A stretch of DNA of 13,395 bases from JBGCDD01 sp045105075 (GTDB lineage Bacteria; Pseudomonadota; Alphaproteobacteria; Rhodobacterales; Rhodobacteraceae): contig JBGCDD010000268.1 of assembly GCA_045105075.1 (NCBI GenBank), forward strand, positions 1 to 13,395, read 5' to 3'. Made by a program: the position numbers and the translations under genes. Shown here piece by piece: positions 1 through 6,317 of the stretch; the stretch's first letter is position 1; every line of letters begins with the position of its first letter. The notes under the pieces are model-generated. The model had not been told where the DNA came from, did no database searches, and saw only the letters and a list, made by a program, of their open reading frames with translations.

Positions 1-183
1 GTCGCGCATGATCAGCGGTTCCATGATCTGGTGTGCCAAAGCGCTGGTGGGGCCTTCGTTCTGGGCGTGAGGGTCCAGCGTCAGCGCGTCGCCGGCGCGG
101 GCCCATCGTATGGTTTCAGCCGAGGCTGCGGCGGCGCTCAGTGCCAAAACGCTGGCGGCCAATAGCAATTTTCGTGACGTCAT
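1..183 (-). CDS. Family-5 ABC transporter substrate-binding protein, N-terminal fragment
   Basis: Only the first 61 codons are in the window; the gene runs off the left edge. The reading frame opens with ATG at 183-181, preceded by the ribosome-binding site AGGGAG (complement of ctccct at 191-196) about seven bases upstream. Residues 1-21 form a Sec signal peptide: a basic start (MTSRK), a hydrophobic core (LLLAASVLALSAAA) and a probable cut after ASA. The mature start then reads TIRWARAGDALTLDPHAQNE, and the fragment goes on to IMEPLIMRD. This is the typical beginning of the OppA/DppA/NikA family of periplasmic binding proteins, in which LDPH and the YEPL-like stretch are conserved. It would bind a peptide-like or other small organic ligand for an importer whose permeases should lie further left. 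The ligand cannot be told from this fragment. It is divergent from the dehydrogenase at 341. Confidence 0.85.
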   Translation of the reverse strand, partial: MTSRKLLLAASVLALSAAAASAETIRWARAGDALTLDPHAQNEGPTSALAHQIMEPLIMRD

Positions 184-340
184 GTCTGATCTCCCTGGAT
201 TATCATTTGCTTCGTCACTGGGCTGAATTGCCCGCGCGCGAACCATTGCGCTATATGATGGACAGGATCGCCCAAGTTGCAATGGGGCGGCGCGCAAAAA
301 CCCGTGCAATCGACGCACAGTCAACCCGAGAGGTGTCGCT
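184..340. promoter_or_regulatory. Divergent intergenic region between binding protein and SDR gene
   Basis: These 157 bases separate two divergent start codons and must hold promoters for both. The ribosome-binding site of the rightward gene is GAGAGG at 328-333. A possible sigma-70 type promoter for the rightward gene is TTGCCC (228-233), an 18-base spacer and TATATG (252-257). It is a moderate match and is offered as a candidate only. CCATTGC (243-249) and GCAATGG (279-285) form a 7-bp inverted repeat with distant arms, which could be an operator but is also about what chance would give. Confidence 0.35.
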
Positions 341-1069
341 ATGGCCGACAAAACAGCACTTGTGACCGGCGCCGCCGGCGGATTGGGGCGCGCGATCTGC
401 GCCGCTTTGCTGGACCAGGGCTATGCGGTGGCCGGGTTTGACATCGACGCCGCAGGGTTGGACGCGCTCGATCTGGGCGATGGGTTCTGGCCGCGCGTGG
501 TCGATCTGAGCGATCCCGACGCTGTGGCGCGAGGGTTTGATGATCTCAAGGCGCAGTTTGGCGGGCTGGATGCCCTGGTGAACAACGCGGGCACCTGTTT
601 CATGTCGGATTTCCCCGACATTCCGGCGGACGAATTCAACCAACAGATGGCGATCAATTTCGGCTCGGCGTTTTATTGTTGCCAGAATGCGGTGCCGTTG
701 ATGATGGATCGCCCGGGCGTGCGCAAGATCGTCAATATTTCCTCGAACGGGGCGTATAATTTCGACGTGTTTGATCCGCCCCATTACCGTGCCAGCAAGG
801 CAGCGATGGACACGCTGACCAAGGATCTGGCGCGCCGCTATGCCCGCGAGAAAATCGCGGTAAATTCGATTGCGCCGGCGATGACGCAAACGCCTTTGTT
901 TGATGTGCTGACCCCTGAAGTGTTGGAGCGCGCGATTGCCGCGATGCCGCACGGGGCCGCGATGCAACCCGAGCAAGTGGCGGGATGGGTGGCGTTTTTG
1001 CTGTCGGATCTGGGCGATGTCAGTTCGGGCAACGTGATCATTTTGAACCAGGGACGCGACGTGCGCTAG
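341..1069 (+). CDS. Short-chain dehydrogenase/reductase (SDR) family oxidoreductase
   Basis: This is a 242-residue classical SDR of normal length, a cytosolic NAD(P)-dependent alcohol/ketone oxidoreductase. The nucleotide-binding motif TGAAGGLG is at residues 9-16, and Asp34 at the end of strand beta-2 (GFDID) favours NAD(H) over NADP(H). NNAG is at 81-84, the catalytic Ser lies in NISS (132-135), and the YRASK catalytic pair gives Tyr149 and Lys153. The end (VSSGNVIILNQGRD) is the usual SDR C-terminal strand. The ATG at 341 has GAGAGG seven bases upstream. Its last codon region overlaps the convergent hydrolase gene by 4 bp. The substrate is unknown. The neighbours (lactonase-like hydrolase, aminotransferase, DapA-like lyase) suggest a step in breakdown of a hydroxylated organic acid or lactone precursor, which is inference. 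Confidence 0.9.
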   Translation: MADKTALVTGAAGGLGRAICAALLDQGYAVAGFDIDAAGLDALDLGDGFWPRVVDLSDPDAVARGFDDLKAQFGGLDALVNNAGTCFMSDFPDIPADEFNQQMAINFGSAFYCCQNAVPLMMDRPGVRKIVNISSNGAYNFDVFDPPHYRASKAAMDTLTKDLARRYAREKIAVNSIAPAMTQTPLFDVLTPEVLERAIAAMPHGAAMQPEQVAGWVAFLLSDLGDVSSGNVIILNQGRDVR

Positions 1070-1824
1070 GTAAAGCCGTCGGGCGCTTTGGCGATGGTTT
1101 GCCACTGCGCAGGGCAATGGCCAAAGATCACCGTGGCGTCGCGTGCGCGGGCGCGGTCCAACAGCCGTGCGCCGTGATGGCAGGCCTGCGCCTCGTCCCA
1201 GGACCCGGCAAAGGCCTCGTCAACCTCACCGGGGCGCGAAATCGCATCTGAGGTCAGCAAACCCGCGCCGGTGTTGGGCAGATCGATCAGAAACGCCAGC
1301 TGACCCGGCGCGTGACCAGGGCACAGCAGCACTTCAAATCCGGGGCCGATCTGGCTGTCTTGATCGATCTGGATATAGTCGCGCTGGGGCCAATTTATGG
1401 GCTGCACATCGCCCCAGTAAAGCGGGCGAGGCAGGGCGCGTTCGGCGCTTGCGATCACCATTGGGGCGGACGGGCACAGATCAATGCCGCCGATGTGGTC
1501 GATATGGGTGTGGGACTGGATCATCAGGGTGATCTGATCCAGGCGGACACCGGCGCGCGCCAATTGCGCCTCGGGCAGGTTTTCGGGGGTGCAGCTGAGC
1601 ACTTGTCCGAAGCTGCCCAAGCGGTCCTGGGCCGTGGCCTGCGCGCTGGTATGGGCGTATTTGGCGGGCAACCCGGTGTCGATCAGCACGTTTTCCCCGG
1701 CATCGGTGCGGATCAGATAGCCACACAGGCCTATGTCGCGCGGCCCGGAATGCACGCGAAACAGCCCGTAATCCAGAACAAACAACGCGTTTGGCTGGCC
1801 TTTGAGCAGCGCTTGGGGTTTCAT
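1066..1824 (-). CDS. MBL-fold hydrolase, N-acyl homoserine lactonase-like (AttM/AiiB/BlcC type)
   Basis: This 252-residue metallo-beta-lactamase-fold protein has no signal peptide, so it is probably cytosolic. The dinuclear zinc site can be read directly: HTHIDH at 105-110 (His105, His107, Asp109, His110), His171 in CPGHAPGQ, Asp193 in LLTSDA and His236 in FGHCP. The order, spacing and length match the N-acyl homoserine lactonase family, whose members open homoserine lactones or simple gamma-butyrolactones. Quorum quenching is possible, but in a catabolic cluster a lactone-ring or ester substrate is equally likely. The ATG at 1822-1824 has an AAGGA-type site (complement of tcctt, 1832-1836). 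The gene faces the aminotransferase gene with 25 bp between start codons. Its stop overlaps the stop of the SDR gene, so it sits inside a tightly packed group. Confidence 0.87.
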   Translation of the reverse strand: MKPQALLKGQPNALFVLDYGLFRVHSGPRDIGLCGYLIRTDAGENVLIDTGLPAKYAHTSAQATAQDRLGSFGQVLSCTPENLPEAQLARAGVRLDQITLMIQSHTHIDHIGGIDLCPSAPMVIASAERALPRPLYWGDVQPINWPQRDYIQIDQDSQIGPGFEVLLCPGHAPGQLAFLIDLPNTGAGLLTSDAISRPGEVDEAFAGSWDEAQACHHGARLLDRARARDATVIFGHCPAQWQTIAKAPDGFT

Positions 1825-1849
1825 CGGCGCAGTCCTTGAAAGGTGGGTT
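1825..1849. promoter_or_regulatory. 25-bp divergent gap carrying both ribosome-binding sites
   Basis: Only 25 bases separate the start codons of the leftward hydrolase and the rightward aminotransferase. AAGG at 1839-1843 serves the rightward gene (about six bases before ATG 1850), and tcctt at 1832-1836 read on the other strand serves the leftward gene. There is no room for two separate promoters here, so each promoter must reach into the coding sequence of the opposite gene. Confidence 0.5.
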
Positions 1850-2971
1850 ATGAAAGTCGAGAGTCACACGCTGTTTGAATACCTGTTGGAGACCACCGAG
1901 GCAAATCCGCAAGCGGTGGTCGGTTTGTCGCTGGCGCGCTCGCCTCGGTTGGGAGAGTTCCTGGCGGAGCTTGACCCGGCGATGTCATTGGATTGGAATG
2001 GGGCGTCGTTTCAAGGGCTTGCGGCGTTGCGGGACCATGTTCTGGCGCGTGCGGGGTTGGAAGACATCTGTGCGCGCGATGACGTTTTGATCACGGCGGG
2101 CACGGCCGAGGCAAACTATCTGGCGCTGCGCCAATTGCTGCGCGCGGGCGACGAGATCGTGGTGGAGCGCCCGGGGTGGCCCCAGGGCGAGGTGATGGCC
2201 AAGGCCATCGGGGCAAAGATCGTGCCGGTGGAGCGGGTCGAGGCCGAGGGCTGGGAACTACCGCTGGATCGTTTGGCGCAAGCGGTCAGCCCGCGCACAA
2301 AGATGATCTTTCTGACCAATCCCAACAATCCCACCGGGCGGATGATGTCGGCTGACACCTTGGCCCAAGTGGTCGAAATAGCCGCCCGCGTTGGGGCGTG
2401 GTTGCTGGTGGACGAGGTTTATGCGGGTCTTGAATGGCAGGGCCCGCGCGCGCCATCGGTTGCCGGGATCTATCCGCGCGGCATCACCACGGGGTCGGTG
2501 TCAAAAGCGTTGGGGTTACAAGGGTTGCGCACGGGATGGATGATCTGTCGCGATCCCGAGTTGATCATGGATGCGGTGGTTTTGCGCGAAAATTCTAGCG
2601 AAATCATGAATATAATGGGTGAAACGATTGCTGAAATTGCGCTGCGCCCGGCGCGGTATGGGGCGGCTTTGGCGGTGGCGCGCGCCGAAGGGCAGGCCAA
2701 TCTGGCGCTGCTGGATCAGTTCATAAGCGACACGCCCGGGCTGAGCTGGCATGCGCCCGAGGCTGGGTTGATCGCGCTTGCTCGCCTGCCCGAAGGCATT
2801 GACTGCGATGATTTTGCGCGCCGGTTGCTGGCGCCGCCCTATTGCACTTTTTTGCTGCCCGGCAGCGCTTATGACCAGCCCGGACACATTCGCGTGGGCG
2901 TGGGCGGTGGCCCGGACGTGGATCTGCCCAAAGGTCTGGCCCGCATTGCGGACTTGCTGGCGGCGTGGTGA
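1850..2971 (+). CDS. PLP-dependent aminotransferase, class I/II fold
   Basis: This 373-residue fold-type I aminotransferase uses pyridoxal phosphate to move an amino group between an amino acid or amine and a 2-oxo acid. Seen motifs are the cofactor loop TAGTAEANY (82-90), NPNNPTG (157-163), the ring-contacting Asp188 in LLVDEVY, the Schiff-base Lys219 in GSVSKALGL, Arg227 in GLRTGW and the substrate-carboxylate Arg348 in HIRVG. The ATG at 1850 is preferred over one at 1802 in the same frame: it has AAGGTGGG directly upstream, and the earlier start would add 16 residues with no family resemblance inside the divergent hydrolase gene. The substrate is unknown; NPNNPTG-type enzymes of this length range from aspartate/tyrosine aminotransferases to capreomycidine-synthase-like proteins. 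The DapA-like lyase lies 129 bp downstream without a visible terminator, so joint transcription is likely. Confidence 0.9.
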   Translation: MKVESHTLFEYLLETTEANPQAVVGLSLARSPRLGEFLAELDPAMSLDWNGASFQGLAALRDHVLARAGLEDICARDDVLITAGTAEANYLALRQLLRAGDEIVVERPGWPQGEVMAKAIGAKIVPVERVEAEGWELPLDRLAQAVSPRTKMIFLTNPNNPTGRMMSADTLAQVVEIAARVGAWLLVDEVYAGLEWQGPRAPSVAGIYPRGITTGSVSKALGLQGLRTGWMICRDPELIMDAVVLRENSSEIMNIMGETIAEIALRPARYGAALAVARAEGQANLALLDQFISDTPGLSWHAPEAGLIALARLPEGIDCDDFARRLLAPPYCTFLLPGSAYDQPGHIRVGVGGGPDVDLPKGLARIADLLAAW

Positions 2972-3100
2972 TTTTGCCGGCGTGGGTTTGCGGGGTCGGA
3001 ATTCGGGCTGAGCCGTTGCGCGTGGTTGACCCGCCGCGCTTGGCTGTGGCACTTCGCAAGGAAGAAACCCGAAAGCGGCCATCACGAAGGAGCCAAACCC

Positions 3101-4024
3101 ATGAGCCTATTGGATGAAACCGCCGCTGGCGTCTTTACCATCGCGGTGACGCCGTTTTTGCCCGATGGCGCGCTGGATTTGGACAGCATCGACCGGATGG
3201 TGGATTTTTACGTCGAAAAAGGCGCCAGCGGGCTGACCATTTTGGGCATCATGGGTGAGGCGGGCAAATTGTCGGCAGACGAATCCGCGGCGGTGATCGC
3301 CCGGGTGGTGGCGCGCACGGATCTGCCGGTGATTGTGGGCGTGTCATCGCCCGGGCTTGCGGGCATGGGCGCGCTCAGCAAATCGGCGATGGATCTGGGC
3401 GCTGTCGGCGTGATGGTCGCGCCACCCTGGACGCTGAAGAGCGACGCGCAGATCGTCAATTACTATCACGATGTGGCCGAAACCCTGGGCGATGCGCCGT
3501 TTGTGTTGCAGGACTTTCCGCTGGTGACCAGTGTGGTGGTGCCGGTCAGCGCGATTTTGCAGATTGTTGAAGATTGCCCGACCTGCGTGATGCTCAAACA
3601 CGAAGACTGGCCCGGATTGGCCAAAATCTCGGCTTTGCGGGCGGCGTCAGACAACGGCGCGCGGCGGATTTCCATTCTGTGTGGCAATGGCGGACAGTTC
3701 CTGCCCGAAGAAATGGAGCGCGGCGCTGATGGGGCGATGACCGGCTTTGCCTACCCGGAAATGATGGCGCAGGTGATTGCGGCCCATAACGCGGGCGAGC
3801 CTGATCGGATGCGCGACATCTTTGACGCCTATTTGCCGATCGTGCGCTATGAATCGCAACCCGGGTTGGGGCTGGCGGTGCGCAAGCATATTCTGGCCGG
3901 GCGCGGGGCGATTGCCCATACAACAGTGCGCAAACCCGGCGCGGCGCTGGCTGGTCCGGCGATTGGCGAGGTTGCGCGTTTGCAAGCCCGCCTGACCCGA
4001 CGACTGGCGGAGTTGTCAGCATGA
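3101..4024 (+). CDS. Dihydrodipicolinate synthase (DapA/NanA) family lyase with altered active site
   Basis: This 307-residue TIM-barrel protein belongs to the DapA/N-acetylneuraminate lyase family of class I aldolases and dehydratases acting on 2-oxo acids. The Schiff-base lysine is present (Lys166 in CVMLKHEDW). The DapA substrate loop GTTGE is replaced by GIMGEAG (49-55), and the position of the catalytic tyrosine, usually YNxP, reads QDFP (Gln137-Pro140). It should therefore not be called lysine-pathway DapA; a catabolic aldolase, dehydratase or deaminase on another 2-oxo acid is more likely. The ATG at 3101 is chosen because GAAGGAG (3086-3092) stands eight bases ahead; an in-frame ATG at 3026 lacks such a site and family similarity. 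The ABC ATPase begins ten bases after the stop, so the gene probably shares a transcript with the transporter. The actual reaction is unknown. Confidence 0.87.
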   Translation: MSLLDETAAGVFTIAVTPFLPDGALDLDSIDRMVDFYVEKGASGLTILGIMGEAGKLSADESAAVIARVVARTDLPVIVGVSSPGLAGMGALSKSAMDLGAVGVMVAPPWTLKSDAQIVNYYHDVAETLGDAPFVLQDFPLVTSVVVPVSAILQIVEDCPTCVMLKHEDWPGLAKISALRAASDNGARRISILCGNGGQFLPEEMERGADGAMTGFAYPEMMAQVIAAHNAGEPDRMRDIFDAYLPIVRYESQPGLGLAVRKHILAGRGAIAHTTVRKPGAALAGPAIGEVARLQARLTRRLAELSA

Positions 4025-4034
4025 GCCGATCCGC

Positions 4035-4757
4035 ATGACCCCGGGATTGCGCGTTTCGGGGCTGAGCCACAGCTATGGCGCCAAACAGGCGTTGAACGAT
4101 GTCTCGTTCGAGGTGCCGACGGCGCGGTTTTGTGCGTTGCTGGGGCCCAACGGGGCGGGCAAGTCCACGCTTTATGCGCGCCTGACGCGGTTGATGACGG
4201 GCGGGCAGGGGCGGCTTGAAATCGCAGGGTTCGATCTGGGGCGTGAGCCGCGCAAAGCTCTGGCGCGGATGGGCATTGTGTTTCAGCAGCCCACCCTTGA
4301 TCTGGACCTGAGTGTGACGCAAAACCTGATGTATTTCGCGGCTTTGCACGGGATTTCGGGCAAAACCGCGCGGGTGCGGGTTGAGGGCGCGCTGGCGCAG
4401 CTTGATATGTCGGAACGCGCCGGTGAAAAGCTGCGCGCGCTGAATGGCGGGCACCGGCGGCGCACGGAAATTGCGCGTGCTTTGTTGCATGACCCGGCCG
4501 TGTTGTTGCTGGATGAGGCGACCGTAGGTCTGGATGCGGCGACGCGTGCGGACATCACCGCCCATGTGCACAACCTGGCCGCGGATCAGGGCCTGACGGT
4601 GTTGTGGGCCAGCCATCTGACCGATGAGATTTGGCCCGATGATCAGGTTGTGATCCTGCATCGTGGACAGGTTCTGGCCGATGACACCGCGCGCGCCATT
4701 GCCGGTGATCAAACCCTGACCGAGCGGTTTTTGGATCTGACCGGAGCGGCGACATGA
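4035..4757 (+). CDS. ABC transporter ATP-binding protein, PQQ alcohol dehydrogenase-associated type
   Basis: This 240-residue ABC ATPase powers the permease encoded next to it, from the cytoplasmic face of the membrane. Walker A is GPNGAGKST (37-45), the Q-loop FQQP starts at 83, Walker B is VLLLDE (156-161), followed by ATVGLD, and the switch His194 lies in WASHLTDE. The signature motif departs from LSGGQ: it reads LNGGHRRRTEIARAL from residue 136. The RRR-x-E-x-A-R-A-L continuation and TVGLD resemble the ATPases found beside PQQ-dependent alcohol dehydrogenases (PedB of Pseudomonas putida; lut system of Methylorubrum extorquens). No good ribosome-binding site precedes ATG 4035. The upstream gene stops ten bases before, so translation is probably coupled. 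The stop overlaps the permease start as ATGA. Transported substrate is inferred, not seen: lanthanide-chelate or alcohol-related. Confidence 0.9.
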   Translation: MTPGLRVSGLSHSYGAKQALNDVSFEVPTARFCALLGPNGAGKSTLYARLTRLMTGGQGRLEIAGFDLGREPRKALARMGIVFQQPTLDLDLSVTQNLMYFAALHGISGKTARVRVEGALAQLDMSERAGEKLRALNGGHRRRTEIARALLHDPAVLLLDEATVGLDAATRADITAHVHNLAADQGLTVLWASHLTDEIWPDDQVVILHRGQVLADDTARAIAGDQTLTERFLDLTGAAT

Positions 4758-5542
4758 GCGGATATCTGACGGCCCTACAGGCGATCATCTGGCGCGAAGG
4801 CTTGCGATTTGTGCAACAGCGCGAACGTTTTATCGCCGCGCTGGTGCGCCCGCTGGTCTGGTTGTTGGTCTTTGCCGCCGGGTTTCGCGCCGCGCTGGGG
4901 CTGTCGATTATTCCGCCTTATCAGACCTATATCACCTACGAGACCTATATCGTGCCCGGACTGTGCGGCATGGTTTTGCTGTTCAATGGCATGCAAAGTT
5001 CGCTGTCGCTGGTCTATGACCGCGAGATGGGCTCGATGCGGTTGTTGTTGACCAGCCCGTTGCCGCGCTGGTGGTTGTTGTTTTCCAAATTGCTGGGCTC
5101 GACTGCGATTTCGATTTTGCAGGTGCTGGTGTTTTTGGCCATCGCCGCTGGGTTTGGCATCACCATGCCGCTGCTGGGCTATGTCACGGTGGTGCCTGCG
5201 CTGGTGCTGGGGGGATTGATGCTGGGTGCGTTGGGGTTGTTCCTGTCTAGCCTGATCCGCCAGCTTGAGAATTTCGCAGGCGTGATGAATTTCGTGATTT
5301 TCCCGATGTTTTTCCTGTCCTCCGCGCTTTATCCGCTGTGGAAAATGGGCGAAAGTTCGCCTTTGCTGGAAACGATTTGCCGGTTGAACCCGTTCACCCA
5401 CGCGGTCGAGGTGATCCGGTTTGCGCTGTATCTGGATGTGAATTGGCCCTCGGTTGGCTGGACGCTGCTGGCCACAGCGGTGTTTGTGACCGCGGCGGTG
5501 TGGGGCTATGATCCGGGGCGCGGATTAAAGCGCAAGATGTGA
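4754..5542 (+). CDS. ABC-2 type transporter permease, PQQ alcohol dehydrogenase-associated
   Basis: This 262-residue inner-membrane protein of the ABC-2 family (the fold of DrrB/NodJ-type permeases) has about six hydrophobic segments, roughly at residues 30-50, 66-86, 110-134, 142-168, 175-196 and 235-252. Family marks are the cytoplasmic stretch YDREMGSMRLLLTSPLPRWW (88-107), the SALYPLW loop (190-196) and NPFTHAVEVIR (212-222). Its ATG overlaps the TGA of the ATPase (ATGA at 4754-4757), so the two are translationally coupled and form one transporter. ABC-2 permeases usually export, yet the relatives next to quinoprotein dehydrogenases work with a periplasmic binding protein (here at 10354-11517) and have been linked with lanthanide uptake. 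The direction of transport is therefore open. A 57-bp gap leads to the response regulator on the same strand. Confidence 0.9.
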   Translation: MSGYLTALQAIIWREGLRFVQQRERFIAALVRPLVWLLVFAAGFRAALGLSIIPPYQTYITYETYIVPGLCGMVLLFNGMQSSLSLVYDREMGSMRLLLTSPLPRWWLLFSKLLGSTAISILQVLVFLAIAAGFGITMPLLGYVTVVPALVLGGLMLGALGLFLSSLIRQLENFAGVMNFVIFPMFFLSSALYPLWKMGESSPLLETICRLNPFTHAVEVIRFALYLDVNWPSVGWTLLATAVFVTAAVWGYDPGRGLKRKM

Positions 5543-5599
5543 AGGCATGGGACCAATGGCCAACAGACAAGGTTCAAGATCGCGCATTAGGGTGATGAT

Positions 5600-6283
5600 A
5601 TGACAGACCAAGCCACCCCGAGCGGCGCGACAGATTGGGCGTTGATCGTTGACGATCACCCGCTGTTTTGTGACGCGCTTGAACTGACGCTGCGCTCGGT
5701 CAGCAAGGTCAGTTCCATCCAAACCGCCAGTCGTCTTAGCGGTGCGCTTGAGGTGATTGAAGCCAACGAGGTGCGCCCGTCGCTGATTGTGCTGGACCTG
5801 AACCTGCCCGATGTCAGCGGGCTGGACGGGGTGGTGCGCCTGAAGGCGGTGGTGGGCGCGTGCCCGGTGATTGTGGTGTCGTCGATGGATGAAAACGCGA
5901 TCATTGGCGGTGCGATTGGTGCAGGCGCTGCGGGGTTTGTGCCCAAACACAGCCGTCATTCGGTGTTCAAGGAGGCGCTGAATGCGATTGCGCGCGGCGA
6001 GGTGTTCAAGCCCGCAGGCTATGTGGAAACGCCCGAAGCGATGGACATGCAAAGCTCGGTTGACCGGCTGGCTTCGCTGACGCGCCAGCAAAGCCGGATT
6101 CTGGAATTGATCTGTGATGGCAAGCTGAACAAGCAAATTGCCTATGATCTGTCGATTGCCGAAACCACCGTAAAAGCGCATGTGACGGCGATCATGCGCA
6201 AGCTGGGCGTGCAAAGCCGCACCCAGGCGGTTCTGGTGGCGCAACAGACCAAATTCGCCGCCGTCTTGCAAAGCAGCGACTGA
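5600..6283 (+). CDS. LuxR-family (NarL/FixJ type) response regulator, FlhR/RfdR/ExaE-like
   Basis: This 227-residue regulator has a receiver domain (about 13-130) and a LuxR-type helix-turn-helix (about 158-215). The receiver has the acidic pair Asp18-Asp19 (IVDDHP), phospho-acceptor Asp66 (LIVLDLNLP), Ser94-Ser95 and Lys116 (FVPKH), so it should be phosphorylatable. The HTH carries the usual LTRQQSRILELICDGKLNKQI start and AETTVKAHVTAIMRKLGV recognition region. The ATG at 5600 follows AGGG (5589-5592) at about seven bases; another ATG at 5595 is out of frame. Together with the kinase gene 31 bp downstream it makes a two-component system. Pairs of this design control alcohol and formaldehyde oxidation (FlhSR in Paracoccus, RfdSR in Rhodobacter, ExaE/AgmR in Pseudomonas). 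A likely target is the divergent promoter region at 11518-11762, which is inference. Confidence 0.9.
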   Translation: MTDQATPSGATDWALIVDDHPLFCDALELTLRSVSKVSSIQTASRLSGALEVIEANEVRPSLIVLDLNLPDVSGLDGVVRLKAVVGACPVIVVSSMDENAIIGGAIGAGAAGFVPKHSRHSVFKEALNAIARGEVFKPAGYVETPEAMDMQSSVDRLASLTRQQSRILELICDGKLNKQIAYDLSIAETTVKAHVTAIMRKLGVQSRTQAVLVAQQTKFAAVLQSSD

Positions 6284-6301
6284 ACCCGCATCATTCCCAA
6301 C

Positions 6302-6317
6302 AGGGGGACGGCGCGTG
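6302..6317 (+). promoter_or_regulatory. Ribosome-binding site and GTG start of the histidine kinase
   Basis: A strong purine run, AGGGGG (6302-6307), stands seven bases before GTG at 6315-6317. No in-frame ATG gives a better start near it, so GTG is taken as the initiation codon. Confidence 0.65.

Noticed and set aside
243..285. CCATTGC / GCAATGG inverted repeat in the divergent region upstream of the SDR gene
   Set aside because: One 7-bp repeat with freely spaced arms is expected about once by chance in a stretch of this size, and no regulator gene lies beside it.
33..365. 110-codon plus-strand open frame at the left edge
   Set aside because: It runs antisense to the binding-protein fragment, then across the intergenic region, and has an Arg/Trp-rich product with no family features.
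1802..1849. Upstream in-frame ATG extending the aminotransferase by 16 residues
   Set aside because: It overlaps the divergent hydrolase coding sequence and has no ribosome-binding site, whereas ATG 1850 has AAGGTGGG in the right place.
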